A stretch of 64,000 nt of DNA from Paenibacillus sp. NEAU-GSW1 (lineage in GTDB: Bacteria; Bacillota; Bacilli; Paenibacillales; Paenibacillaceae): contig NZ_WOVL01000001.1 of assembly GCF_009737085.1 (NCBI RefSeq), positions 62,001 through 126,000 of the forward strand, read 5' to 3'. The notes under the pieces were generated by a model. The model ran no database searches, was not told the DNA's origin, and was given only the letters and a program-made list of their open reading frames with translations. Within the stretch, counting starts at the first letter, position 1; each line of letters begins with the position of its first letter. The translations under genes and the position numbers were made by a program. Positions 17,445 through 27,738 of this stretch are shown here, piece after piece.

Positions 17445-18443
17445 ATGCTAAACCGCAATGCTGAAGCATTATTTTGGATTGGGCGCTATATGGAGCGCGC
17501 GGAAAATCATGCTCGTTTGATTGATGTTCATTACCATCTCCAGGCAGAGGATGAGCGGGGAGGAGATGCGGCCGCCTTGGCTCCTGGCGCGGAGGCGGAT
17601 GTTCCTTGCAAATGGACGCGAATCGTCGATGCGCTTGGCAGCCGCGATTCCTATGAGCAGCAGTATGGCGCCTATAACGAGCAAGATATTCTTCATTATG
17701 TGACGCTTGACCGCGACAATCCCAATTCGCTCGTCTGCTGTGTAAGTCATGCGAGGGGCAACCTGCGCACCATTCGGGAAAAGGTGCCGAGCGAGCTGTG
17801 GGATACGATCAACGCCTTCTACTTATGGCTGCGCGAGAAACAGCCCGATGACTTATTGAAAGATTCTCCGCATTTATTCTATGGCCGGATCAAGGAATGG
17901 ACGGCGCTGTTTCAAGGGTTCTGCCAATCCGTCATGCCGCGCGAGAATGAATGGCATTTTATCGAATGCGGAAGGTATTTGGAAAGAGCGGAAAATACGC
18001 TGCGCATTATAAAAGCGGTAGGCAACGCCGCAAGCGGCGACGGCTGGAACAATGCCGGAGCTTACCCTTACTTGCAGGCAGTGCTGCGATCGGTGAGCGG
18101 CTATCAATCATTCCGGCGGGCCTATGCCGACGGCATGGCGGTGGAGGCGATCGTTGAGTACGTCATTTTAAATTCGGCTTTCCCGCGATCGGTCCATTTC
18201 GCCTTCCATGCGCTTGACGAGCATATGCGGCAGATTGAGCTGCAGGATAAGCAGCTGCGGGCCGCCCATGAGAAAGTGATACGCCAAGTCGGAAAAGTAA
18301 AAGCGGATCTCGCATGCCTGGAGCACGACGATATGATCGTCGACCGCAACGGCTCCATCGTTGGCCATTTGCTGGAATCTTGCGAGACGCTGGGGCTCGC
18401 GTTTGCCAAAACCTTTTTTCGCATGGGGGAGGCAACCGCATGA
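17445..18443 (+). CDS. Alpha-E domain protein (DUF403)
   Basis: 332 aa, almost entirely helical. The start MLNRNAEALFWIGRYMERAE is the hallmark of alpha-E proteins, and a second similar segment, FIECGRYLERAENTLRII, lies mid-protein. Biochemical function unknown; it always travels with the circularly permuted ATP-grasp protein and is thought to be a partner of the ligase (inference from published comparative genomics). GGAGGGG precedes ATG 17445; the stop overlaps the next start (ATGA at 18440). Confidence 0.9.
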   Translation: MLNRNAEALFWIGRYMERAENHARLIDVHYHLQAEDERGGDAAALAPGAEADVPCKWTRIVDALGSRDSYEQQYGAYNEQDILHYVTLDRDNPNSLVCCVSHARGNLRTIREKVPSELWDTINAFYLWLREKQPDDLLKDSPHLFYGRIKEWTALFQGFCQSVMPRENEWHFIECGRYLERAENTLRIIKAVGNAASGDGWNNAGAYPYLQAVLRSVSGYQSFRRAYADGMAVEAIVEYVILNSAFPRSVHFAFHALDEHMRQIELQDKQLRAAHEKVIRQVGKVKADLACLEHDDMIVDRNGSIVGHLLESCETLGLAFAKTFFRMGEATA

Positions 18444-19327
18444 AGCTGAATATTTCCCATATGACGCAATACGAATACGGCGGGGCGGTTACGGACAGTG
18501 TCAATGAAATTCGGTTGACGCCAAGCACGAACGATCGCCAATCTTGTTACCAGCAAGCGATCTGGATCGAACCGAATGCGTCGCTCTTCAGCTATGAAGA
18601 TTATTTCGGCAATCGAGTGCATTCGTTCTCGGTTAATTCGCTCCATCAGCGGCTGACGATTCGAACGCAAATGACGGTCGTCACGAAAAATGCGCCGAGT
18701 CCCGAGGAGCAGGCTGCGCTGCTTAACGGACAGCCGGCCCGGGAGGCGTGGGCTTGGCTTGAAACGGAAGAGGCGGCCAACCGATTTGCCGAGTTTCTAA
18801 TCCCTACCGAATATACAGGAGTCACTCCCGAGGTAGAGGCATATGCGAGCAGCATTTGCGATAAAGAAGGCGCTGATATGAGCGTACTCGGCTGGCTGAT
18901 AGCCTTATCCGGCGACATTCGCCAATCCTTCGTCTATGATCCGGAGGCAACGACGGTGGAGACGAAAGCAAGCGATATGATCGAACGGAAGCGGGGCGTA
19001 TGCCAAGATTTCGCTCATTTGATGATTACGTGCTGCCGAGCGCACAGCATTCCTGCACGCTACGTAAGCGGCTATCACTTTGTAGGCGATTTGCAGGGCG
19101 GCAGCGCCGATTTCGAGCAAGCCTCGCACGCTTGGGTAGAGGCGTATGTGCCGACGCTCGGCTGGTGCAGCTTCGATCCGACGAATGAAGCTCCGGTCGG
19201 CGAGCGTTATGTGAAGCTGGGACACGGACGCGACTATAAAGATATTGTTCCGGTTAAGGGCGTGTATCGTGGAAACGGCGATCAGACGTTGAAGGTGACC
19301 GTCGATGTGCGGAAAATGGAAGACTAA
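18440..19327 (+). CDS. Transglutaminase-like cysteine protease-fold protein
   Basis: 295 aa. N-terminal beta-rich domain (NISHMTQYEYGGAVTDSVNE, residues 3-22 onwards, about 100 residues) and a C-terminal transglutaminase core with catalytic Cys in RKRGVCQDFAHLM, His in ASHAWVEAYVP and Asp in WCSFDPTNE. No signal peptide, so cytoplasmic. It overlaps the alpha-E gene by four bases (translational coupling). With the ATP-grasp ligase it could attach and remove, or transfer, an amide-linked group; the chemistry is inferred. The Anbu proteasome-like peptidase found in some versions of this cluster is absent here. Confidence 0.9.
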   Translation: MKLNISHMTQYEYGGAVTDSVNEIRLTPSTNDRQSCYQQAIWIEPNASLFSYEDYFGNRVHSFSVNSLHQRLTIRTQMTVVTKNAPSPEEQAALLNGQPAREAWAWLETEEAANRFAEFLIPTEYTGVTPEVEAYASSICDKEGADMSVLGWLIALSGDIRQSFVYDPEATTVETKASDMIERKRGVCQDFAHLMITCCRAHSIPARYVSGYHFVGDLQGGSADFEQASHAWVEAYVPTLGWCSFDPTNEAPVGERYVKLGHGRDYKDIVPVKGVYRGNGDQTLKVTVDVRKMED

Positions 19328-19333
19328 TCGAAA

Positions 19334-19385
19334 ATAAGCTGCGCCGATTCATCCTGCGGGAGAGTCGGCGCAGCTTATTTGTTGT
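19334..19385 (+). terminator. Terminator after the transglutaminase gene
   Basis: AATAAGCTGCGCCGA pairs with TCGGCGCAGCTTATT around a 17-nt loop, followed by TG. Confidence 0.75.
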
Positions 19386-19395
19386 GGAATGTTGT

Positions 19396-19425
19396 GGAAT
19401 AAGAAAAGTAAAATTTGGCATCCTA
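19396..19425 (+). promoter_or_regulatory. Sigma-G-like promoter of the ger operon
   Basis: GGAATA (19396-19401), 17-nt spacer, CATCCTA (19419-19425), against the Bacillus sigma-G pattern TGAATA-N17/18-CATACTA (11 of 13 positions). It lies 65 bases before the first gene of a germinant-receptor operon, where forespore expression is expected. Confidence 0.6.
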
Positions 19426-19489
19426 TAGAGGCTTGCGTAAGGGCAGCATCGAGCCTTTAATCCGGCAAGAAACGGCAAGGAGGCCGCTA

Positions 19490-20584
19490 ATGAACTATGG
19501 CGACAAGCAGATCTCGATCTGGCTCTCATTTTCTATTCTAATGCTTTCCGCAGGGCTGATCTGTCATGTTCTCGCTATTCCTGCCATTTTAGATGCTGCG
19601 GGAAGAGACTCATGGATTGCTATAATTGCGGCTATGCCGTTCTTCCTGCTGTTTATGTACCTTATGTACGTTGTCATCCGCCGAATTCACGGACAGCGGC
19701 TGACCGATTGGATCGAAAGGCAATTTGGCGTTGTGCCTGCATGGATATTGCGGCTGTCGGCGTCGTTTCTGCTGCTCGTGCTCGGAACGCACACGCTGTT
19801 CGAGACGTCCAACTGGACTGTCTCTACCTACTTGCAGTTTACTCCGTTTCCGATTATCGTGTTTGCCGGCGCGCTTGTATCGGCGCTTGCCGCGCTGCGA
19901 GGACTGCCCACGATTGCGATGACCTCGGCGGTGTTGCTGCCTCTAGTGCTCGTACTTGGCTATTTTGTTATGGGAGCCAACACAAAATATAAAAACTACA
20001 ATCAATTGCTGCCGATACTGGAGCATGGAATGGACCCGGTATGGCGGGGGCTGGTTTATGCTTTGGCCGGTATGGTTGAGGTGTGGATTTTGGTTCTGTA
20101 CCAGCATGAGCTGAAATCAAAGATAAAACTGTGGCATCTGCTGCTGCTGGGTGTATTTATGGTTGGCATTACGCTTGGGCCGACCATTGGCGGCATTACG
20201 GAGTTCGGTCCTGTGGAAGCGGCAAAGCAGCGCGTGACCCCGTATGACCAGTGGAAGCTGGTAAATGTCGGAAAGCTGCTTCAACACGTCGATTTTTTAT
20301 CGATTTATCAATGGTTAAGCGGCTCATTTGCCCGTATCGCAATCTCGATCTATTTAATCGTCGATCTGCTCAATATTCGCCGTCCGCGCAAACGGTTGGT
20401 CGCGATTGCTGTGATTACGCTAGTGATGGGCAGCGTATCGATGTACTTTTGGCGGGTAGAGCTCGTTTATTTATATGTCAATCGTATTCAGTTTCCGGCT
20501 GTGCTTATATATGCCAGCGCCTTAGTGGCCGTTCTCGCGCTGCTAAGCTGGTGGCGAAAAGAAGATAAAGAGGTGGCGAAATGA
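19490..20584 (+). CDS. Spore germinant receptor subunit B (GerAB family permease)
   Basis: 364 aa with about ten membrane segments, starting MNYGDKQISIWLSFSILMLS, the typical GerAB/APC-superfamily beginning. This subunit binds the germinant in the characterised receptors of the spore inner membrane. AAGGAGG precedes ATG 19490. It opens the operon, so the order here is B-A-C rather than the A-B-C of gerA in B. subtilis. The stop overlaps the next ATG (ATGA at 20581). The germinant cannot be predicted. Confidence 0.9.
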   Translation: MNYGDKQISIWLSFSILMLSAGLICHVLAIPAILDAAGRDSWIAIIAAMPFFLLFMYLMYVVIRRIHGQRLTDWIERQFGVVPAWILRLSASFLLLVLGTHTLFETSNWTVSTYLQFTPFPIIVFAGALVSALAALRGLPTIAMTSAVLLPLVLVLGYFVMGANTKYKNYNQLLPILEHGMDPVWRGLVYALAGMVEVWILVLYQHELKSKIKLWHLLLLGVFMVGITLGPTIGGITEFGPVEAAKQRVTPYDQWKLVNVGKLLQHVDFLSIYQWLSGSFARIAISIYLIVDLLNIRRPRKRLVAIAVITLVMGSVSMYFWRVELVYLYVNRIQFPAVLIYASALVAVLALLSWWRKEDKEVAK

Positions 20585-22104
20585 TCAAATCGAGCGGAAA
20601 TCCAAGAGTCAATAATGGCGATGCGAAGGAGAGCGCGGATCAAAAGCCGTTTCGAATGACGCAACGGTCGATCGAGCAGTTTTTTTCATATTGCGACGAT
20701 GTCATTGTGGACGGACATCAGCTTGGCAGCCCTCCGATCTCGGTTGTGATCGCCTACAATTGCGGGATGGCGGAGACGAGGATGATCAACGAAGTCATTC
20801 TTCCGGAATTAGCTCGGGTTTATGAGAAAACAAAGTTTTTGCGCAAGGAAGATGTGGATAACGAAACGACGCTGGTCTGGGTTCAGATGGACTTGGAATC
20901 GGGCCAGTTCGGTGCGGAAGCGATGGCTGTGCGCGTATTTGAAGGTCATATGCTGTTCTGCCTGCCGTCGCTCAAGACGATGTGGAGCATCGATATTTCC
21001 AATATACCGACGCGCGCGCCTGAGCAGTCCAAGACTGAGGTAACGATTCGCGGCTCAGGCGACGGCTTTATTGAGCCGCTCGCTGTTAATGTAGCTTTGA
21101 TCCGAACGAGACTTCGCACCTCGGAGCTTGCATGTAAATTCGAGGTGATCGGAACTCTCTCCGCGAATAAAGTCGCCCTTATGTACATGCGCAATATTGC
21201 AAATGAGGAAATGATCAAGCATATTCACGAGAAGCTGCAATCGATTAAAGTAGAGCGGCTGCTAACCTCCAATCAATTGGAGGAAATGCTGTCGCCGTTG
21301 CAATTTACGCTTTTTCCGGTTACGCACTATACGGGACGTCCGGATTTTGCAGCAGAATGTTTGGTGAACGGCCGATTCGTCATCATTGTAGACGGCAATC
21401 CGAGCGCGATTATTGGTCCCGTTAATTTGTTCCTGCTGCTGAAATCGCCGGAGGACGCCAACTTCCCTTTCTTTTCTGTCAATATAGGCAGAATGCTGCG
21501 GTTTCTTGGTTTGGCTGTCACGTTATTTTTGCCGGGTTTTTATATCGCGCTGACGACATTCCATACCGATCAGATTCCTTTCTCGCTTATTACGACGATC
21601 TCCACCGGACGTATGGGATTGCCAATGGAGACGAGTTTGGAAATGTTTCTAATTATGGTGCTTATGGAGCTTTTTCGCGAAGCGGGCGTTCGGCTGCCGA
21701 TGGCGATCGGTCAAACGCTAACAGTCGTCGGCGGCCTCATCATTGGAGAATCTGCAATTCGGGCGGGGATTGTATCGCCGCTTATGATCGTTGTTATTGC
21801 GATTACAATCGTAGCGGGAGCGACAATCGTCAATCAGGTGATGTCCAGCTCCATCATTATGATCCGTTTCGTTAGTTTTTTTCTTGGGGCGACTCTTGGC
21901 ATATACGGGTTTATACTGTCGGTCATTTTGTTCCTTATCTATCTCACAGGGCTGGAATCGTTCGGGGTTCCGTATTTGACGCCGATTAGTCCTCTCGACC
22001 TTAAGCAAGCGCTGGCCGCTCTTTTTAAGCTTCCGCGCTCGTGGAATAAGAGGCGTCCAGTCTACTTGGAGACGCAGGAGCCGCGAAAGGATGCAGGGAA
22101 ATGA
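20581..22104 (+). CDS. Spore germinant receptor subunit A (GerAA family)
   Basis: 507 aa. N-terminal cytoplasmic domain (residues 1-245, with NRFVIIVDGNPSAI-type GRFVIIVDGNPSAIIGP at about 262) followed by four to five membrane helices (from about residue 300) and the family motif LPMAIGQTLTVVGGLIIGES. It would form the oligomeric ion-channel subunit of the receptor. Four-base overlaps on both sides couple its translation to the flanking subunits. The C-terminal tail is basic and cytoplasmic. Confidence 0.92.
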   Translation: MIKSSGNPRVNNGDAKESADQKPFRMTQRSIEQFFSYCDDVIVDGHQLGSPPISVVIAYNCGMAETRMINEVILPELARVYEKTKFLRKEDVDNETTLVWVQMDLESGQFGAEAMAVRVFEGHMLFCLPSLKTMWSIDISNIPTRAPEQSKTEVTIRGSGDGFIEPLAVNVALIRTRLRTSELACKFEVIGTLSANKVALMYMRNIANEEMIKHIHEKLQSIKVERLLTSNQLEEMLSPLQFTLFPVTHYTGRPDFAAECLVNGRFVIIVDGNPSAIIGPVNLFLLLKSPEDANFPFFSVNIGRMLRFLGLAVTLFLPGFYIALTTFHTDQIPFSLITTISTGRMGLPMETSLEMFLIMVLMELFREAGVRLPMAIGQTLTVVGGLIIGESAIRAGIVSPLMIVVIAITIVAGATIVNQVMSSSIIMIRFVSFFLGATLGIYGFILSVILFLIYLTGLESFGVPYLTPISPLDLKQALAALFKLPRSWNKRRPVYLETQEPRKDAGK

Positions 22105-23258
22105 GCGTTGTTGTGAGAAAACTGGCGACTGTATTCGTCCTTGCCGCGCTTTGCATGACATCGACCGGTTGCTGGAGCGCGACCGAAATTCAAAGCAACG
22201 GTTATGCGAAGGCGTTAGGTCTCGATTATAACGACGGCATTTTTACGGTGTATGTCCAGCTTCTGGAATTCGTAACGCTTGCAAGAGCGGATTCCGGAGG
22301 GTCTGGAAAAGAGCCGAATTTATGGGTAGGGGTAGGTAAAGGCAAAACGCTGGACATTGCGATCAACGAGCTATTTCGCACGGCGCAAATGCATATGACC
22401 TGGGGGCATGTTACGGCGGTCATCCTCTCGGAGCGGCTGCTGGAGAGCGACAAGCTGAAAGGCGTCATCGATATGATAAACCGGTTTCCTGAATCGCGTT
22501 ATACGACTTGGGTATACGGAACCAAAGAGCCGATTAAGGATTTGCTCAGCACCAATTCGATTTTCAACGAATCGCCGCTTACTTCAATTTTGCACAACCC
22601 GTTGCCATCCTATAAAGATGACTCGCTCTATCCGCCTGTGCTCGGATTTCAGTTTATTACAAAGCTGAACGGGCCGGAAGCCGAGGCGTATTTGCCAAAC
22701 TTGACGCTGAATAAACAGGACTGGTCGGTGAATAAAAGAGAAAGGCCGCTTTTTAAAATCGATGGCGCTTTTTTCGAACATCATGGAACCTTTGCCTATT
22801 TGCCTCACAAACGGTTGGCCGGATTTTCGTGGATGCAGCCGCAAATGAGGAAGTCGCCTGCGGAAATTGAAGAGGACGGAACGATTTATGGTTCCCTTAG
22901 CGTTGGGTTGCCCAAAATCAAAGTGATTCCGATTGTCGAAGGCGATGAAGTCCGGTTTCGGATCAAGGCAAAATATATGGCAGCGTTGTATGAGTATATC
23001 GAGCCGATATCATACGAGAAGATGGTTGATTTGATTGAGAAGAAATTGAAAAAGCAAATTTTTGATACTTATCAAGCGGGGATTCAGCAAGGCGTGGATG
23101 TGTACGGCCTGCAGGAGAAATTGTACCGATCGAATTCCGCAGCTTGGAAAAAAGCGAGCAATAACGGAACGGTTATGTTTCTGACCGAAGACTCGTTGGA
23201 AAGCGTAAGCGTAAAATTGAGGGTCGCATACAATGGAAAATATAAACGGCGGACTTAA
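22101..23258 (+). CDS. Spore germinant receptor lipoprotein C (Ger(x)C family)
   Basis: 385 aa. Signal peptide with lipobox TSTGC (Cys23), then the Ger(x)C fold: CWSATEIQSNGYAKALGLDY, NELFRTAQMHMTWGHVTAVI and a C-terminal domain ending near VKLRVAYNGKYKRR. It should be lipid-anchored on the outer face of the spore inner membrane and complete the receptor. It overlaps subunit A by four bases. No gene for the small D subunit was seen downstream. Confidence 0.92.
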   Translation: MSVVVRKLATVFVLAALCMTSTGCWSATEIQSNGYAKALGLDYNDGIFTVYVQLLEFVTLARADSGGSGKEPNLWVGVGKGKTLDIAINELFRTAQMHMTWGHVTAVILSERLLESDKLKGVIDMINRFPESRYTTWVYGTKEPIKDLLSTNSIFNESPLTSILHNPLPSYKDDSLYPPVLGFQFITKLNGPEAEAYLPNLTLNKQDWSVNKRERPLFKIDGAFFEHHGTFAYLPHKRLAGFSWMQPQMRKSPAEIEEDGTIYGSLSVGLPKIKVIPIVEGDEVRFRIKAKYMAALYEYIEPISYEKMVDLIEKKLKKQIFDTYQAGIQQGVDVYGLQEKLYRSNSAAWKKASNNGTVMFLTEDSLESVSVKLRVAYNGKYKRRT

Positions 23259-23283
23259 AAATAGGCAACCGTTTTCTTACTGA

Positions 23284-23927
23284 GCCGATTGGAAAGCGGC
23301 GCTGGGCAGCAAGCCGCAATATGCTGTGCCAATATTTTTGTCGGACCGCCAATGCTGCGGTTATATTCATGTTGCGATGGCGGAAGGCTTAAAGCATTCA
23401 CCCGAAGGGCGAATGCTGATTGAGTCGATGGCAGCATTGATCGGTTATGGGATTGAGCTGGAGAACACGAGCGTTACCGACAGTTTGACGGGGCTGTACA
23501 ATCGCAGATATTTAAGAAAGCTGCTTGAGGGTGACGATACGACGTTTGGCGTCATGTTCATCGATTTGAATGATTTCAAAGTGATCAATGATCGGTTTGG
23601 CCACGAAATCGGGGACAGGCTTCTTATTCAGGCGCTAATCGGTTGAAACATCATTTACGCAAGAGAGACAAAGTCGTCCGCTATGGCGGCGACGAGTTTC
23701 TGATCTGTTTCCCTCAGCTTACGGAAGATGTAGGAATTCGAGCCGTCAGAGATAAAATCGAGCGTTCGTTTGACGAGCCTTTTATTGTAGAAGGCATGTC
23801 GATCTCGCTTTCGGCGAGCATAGGGGTTAGCGCCAATCATGGCTTATATGTCGAGTTGAAGCAGCTGATCAACGATGCCGATCAAGCAATGTATGCGGCA
23901 AAGCAGAAATATAAAAGAAACCTTTGA
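23284..23927 (+). pseudogene. Decayed diguanylate cyclase (GAF remnant + GGDEF, frameshifted)
   Basis: Frame 1 from just after a stop at 23281 encodes the last strands of a GAF-like domain (AVPIFLSDRQCCGYIHVAMA) and the first half of a GGDEF domain (DSLTGLYNRRYLRKLL, FIDLNDFKVINDRFGHEIGD), then stops at 23644-23646. The second half continues in another frame from 23643 with RKRDKVVRYGGDEFLICFP and SASIGVSANHG. Joining them would restore a normal GGDEF domain, so a single-base frameshift near 23635-23643 is inferred. The N-terminus is also missing. The catalytic GGDEF residues are intact. A sequencing error at the shift cannot be ruled out from the sequence alone. Confidence 0.8.
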
Positions 23928-23969
23928 GGCCGGCCGCCATATAGATGGAAGGTGACTCAAAGTTTTTTT
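23922..23969 (+). terminator. Terminator after the GGDEF remnant
   Basis: CTTTGAG pairs with CTCAAAG, with an inner GC-rich segment (GGCCGGCC), then seven T. It overlaps the stop codon of the decayed gene. Confidence 0.65.
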
Positions 23970-24014
23970 ATGCTGAAGGAGAAGCCGTTCTCTGCCGTCG
24001 CAGTCGTCGCCCGC

Positions 24015-24044
24015 GTCATATGCAGGCTCAGCCAAGCATACATA
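24015..24044 (+). promoter_or_regulatory. Sigma-E-like promoter of spoVR
   Basis: GTCATATG (24015-24022), 14-nt spacer, CATACATA (24037-24044), close to the Bacillus sigma-E pattern (KMATATTT-N13/15-CATACAHT). It lies 38 bases upstream of the spoVR ATG, and spoVR of B. subtilis belongs to the sigma-E regulon. Confidence 0.5.
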
Positions 24045-24082
24045 TGGTATGAACGGTATTATCATGTACAGGGGGATGGCGG

Positions 24083-25534
24083 ATGAACCAGGACGATATC
24101 CGCGCGTTGGAGCGGTCTATTGATGAGATTACGGAAATAGCGCAAGGGTTTGGGCTCGATTTTTTTCCGATGCGTTATGAGATTTGTCCGGCGGACATTA
24201 TTTATACGTTCGGCGCTTACGGAATGCCGACGCGGTTTAGTCACTGGAGCTTCGGTAAAACGTTTAACAAAATGAAGATGCAATACGATTTTGGCTTAAG
24301 CAAAATTTATGAGCTCGTCATCAACTCGAATCCGTGCTATGCCTTTCTGCTGGAAGGCAACTCGCTTATCCAGAATAAGCTCATTGTCGCGCATGTATTG
24401 GCTCACTGCGATTTCTTCAAGAATAACGCTCGTTTCGGGGCAACGAACCGTAATATGGTCGAAAGCATGTCGGCGACGGCTGATCGCATTCATCAATATG
24501 AAATGGACCATGGCGCGGAGGCGGTCGAGAAATTTATTGACGCTGTGCTTGCCATACAGGAGCATGTTGATCCTACCATTATTAAGCCCTACCAATTGGA
24601 TAAGACACGGTATATCGAGCTTTTGACGCAGGAAAAAAATCGTTCGTCGAAGGGGCAAAGCAGCTCCGATTACGATGATCTGTGGTCGCTGGATACCGAA
24701 GAGGTCGAAGAAGCGGCAAAAGCGGCCGCTGCCGCTGCCGCCGCTGCCAAACGTTTTCCGCCGGAGCCGGAAAAAGATTTGGTCTGGTTCATCGAGGAAT
24801 ATTCGCCGCAGCTCGAGGATTGGCAGCGTGACATTATGTCGATGCTGCGGGATGAAATGCTCTACTTCTGGCCGCAAATCGAGACCAAAATTATGAACGA
24901 AGGATGGGCCTCCTATTGGCATCAAAGGATCATTCGCGAGTTGTCGCTTACGAGCGACGAAACGATCGAATTCGCCAAGCTGAATTCCTCGGTTGTCGTG
25001 CCTTCGCGCCATAGCTTGAATCCTTATTACCTCGGGCTGAAAATTTTCGAGGATATCGAGCGCCGCTGGGACAATCCGACGAAAGAGGAGCGGGAGCGCT
25101 TCGGACGCGTTCCGGGCCAAGGCCGGAACAAAATTTTCGAGGTGCGCGAGTTCGATTCCGACATCTCGTTTCTGCGCAACTATTTGACGAAAGAGCTTGT
25201 CGACGATCTCGATCTCTATATTTTCGAGAAGAAGGGGCCGGAGTGGAAAATTACTGACAAGTCGTGGGAGAACATTCGCGAGCAGCTCGTTTATTCCAAA
25301 GTGAATGGGGGCTTCCCGAGCATTGTCGTCGTCGACGGCGACTTTAACAGGGTGGGCGAGATGTACTTAAAGCATAACTACGAGGGGACCGAGCTGGATT
25401 TGAAATATGTGGAGCGCACGCTTCCGTACGTCGTCCAACTATGGGGCAAGTCGGTTCATCTGGAGACGGTTGTGGAGGACAAAAAAATCGTCTTCAGCTG
25501 CGACGGGAAAAAGACGAGCCGGAAGTTTGTTTAG
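24083..25534 (+). CDS. spoVR: Stage V sporulation protein R
   Basis: 483 aa. Family landmarks: [20 protein letters not shown] near the start, [56 protein letters not shown] and [15 protein letters not shown] run of nine alanines (about residues 212-224) and acidic residues forms a linker after the first third. SpoVR takes part in spore cortex formation in B. subtilis; the molecular activity is not settled. ATG 24083 follows GGGGGATGGCGG. In many Proteobacteria it is co-transcribed with prkA and yhbH homologues; here it stands alone. Confidence 0.95.
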   Translation: MNQDDIRALERSIDEITEIAQGFGLDFFPMRYEICPADIIYTFGAYGMPTRFSHWSFGKTFNKMKMQYDFGLSKIYELVINSNPCYAFLLEGNSLIQNKLIVAHVLAHCDFFKNNARFGATNRNMVESMSATADRIHQYEMDHGAEAVEKFIDAVLAIQEHVDPTIIKPYQLDKTRYIELLTQEKNRSSKGQSSSDYDDLWSLDTEEVEEAAKAAAAAAAAAKRFPPEPEKDLVWFIEEYSPQLEDWQRDIMSMLRDEMLYFWPQIETKIMNEGWASYWHQRIIRELSLTSDETIEFAKLNSSVVVPSRHSLNPYYLGLKIFEDIERRWDNPTKEERERFGRVPGQGRNKIFEVREFDSDISFLRNYLTKELVDDLDLYIFEKKGPEWKITDKSWENIREQLVYSKVNGGFPSIVVVDGDFNRVGEMYLKHNYEGTELDLKYVERTLPYVVQLWGKSVHLETVVEDKKIVFSCDGKKTSRKFV

Positions 25535-25575
25535 ACAGGAATAGCGGCTGTACAGTCAGTCGCAGCTTTGGGAAT

Positions 25576-25616
25576 GGGGACTCTAAGGCCGGAATCGGCT
25601 TTAGAGTCCTTTTTAT
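25576..25616 (+). terminator. Terminator after spoVR
   Basis: GGACTCTAAGGCCG pairs with CGGCTTTAGAGTCC around GAAT, followed by TTTTTA. Confidence 0.85.
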
Positions 25617-25930
25617 GAGCGCAAGGGCGGGGCGGCTGTAAGGCCTGAGCGAAGCAGATTCGCAAAATAGCGAAGAGAAATTCGCTGCAAAGGCGAATTT
25701 CCGCTGCTGTTCGAGTAAATAACGAACTGAACTGCGCTATTTGCGAACTCACAATCACGAATAGCGTAAAACGGTTCGTTGTTCGCAGCCGTTAGCGTCA
25801 AACTAACTATAATAGGGAACTTGGCTTCGCAGTAATACGAACCAGTTTCGCTACCTACCCGAATGTACTGGAGAGCGCTCGCACAACGCATAAACAGAGA
25901 AAGTTGAGAACGGTCCCATCCTTGATTCTA
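25617..25930. repeat. Intergenic repeat region, second member of the AACGAA/CGCTATT family
   Basis: No gene is visible in this stretch. At 25721-25780 AACGAACTGAACTGCGCTATT and AATAGCGTAAAACGGTTCGTT form an imperfect palindrome sharing sequence with 11544-11609. GATTCGCAAAATAGCGA (near 25659) and CGAACCAGTTTCG (near 25840) match flanking motifs of the other copy. The remainder up to 26077 is AT-rich and contains a direct repeat GAATTAG[TC]TATT at 25938 and 25970, a possible operator for the arabinofuranosidase gene. Confidence 0.6.
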
Positions 25931-26038
25931 ACGAAATGAATTAGTTATTTTATTAATTCTAAAATTGATGAATTAGCTATTGCATTACGATCGAATATGT
26001 TGTTTAATTAAAAAAAGAAATATAAATTTGTTTACTAA

Positions 26039-27586
<1,548 letters not shown>

Positions 27587-27601
27587 GCATTTTATATAAA
27601 G

Positions 27602-27658
27602 ATGGAGTGTTCTGCAGATCAAATTATTTTTGACTGTCGGGACACTCCATTTTGTACT
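27602..27658 (+). terminator. Terminator after abfA
   Basis: ATGGAGTGT pairs with ACACTCCAT across a loop with an inner weak stem, then TTTTGT. Confidence 0.65.
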
Positions 27659-27738
27659 ATGATATAAGAAATTAGAAACGTAATAAGCGGCTTTGATTTG
27701 CAAATCGTTAAACTTTAAGGAGGTTTGGAAAAGCCGAT

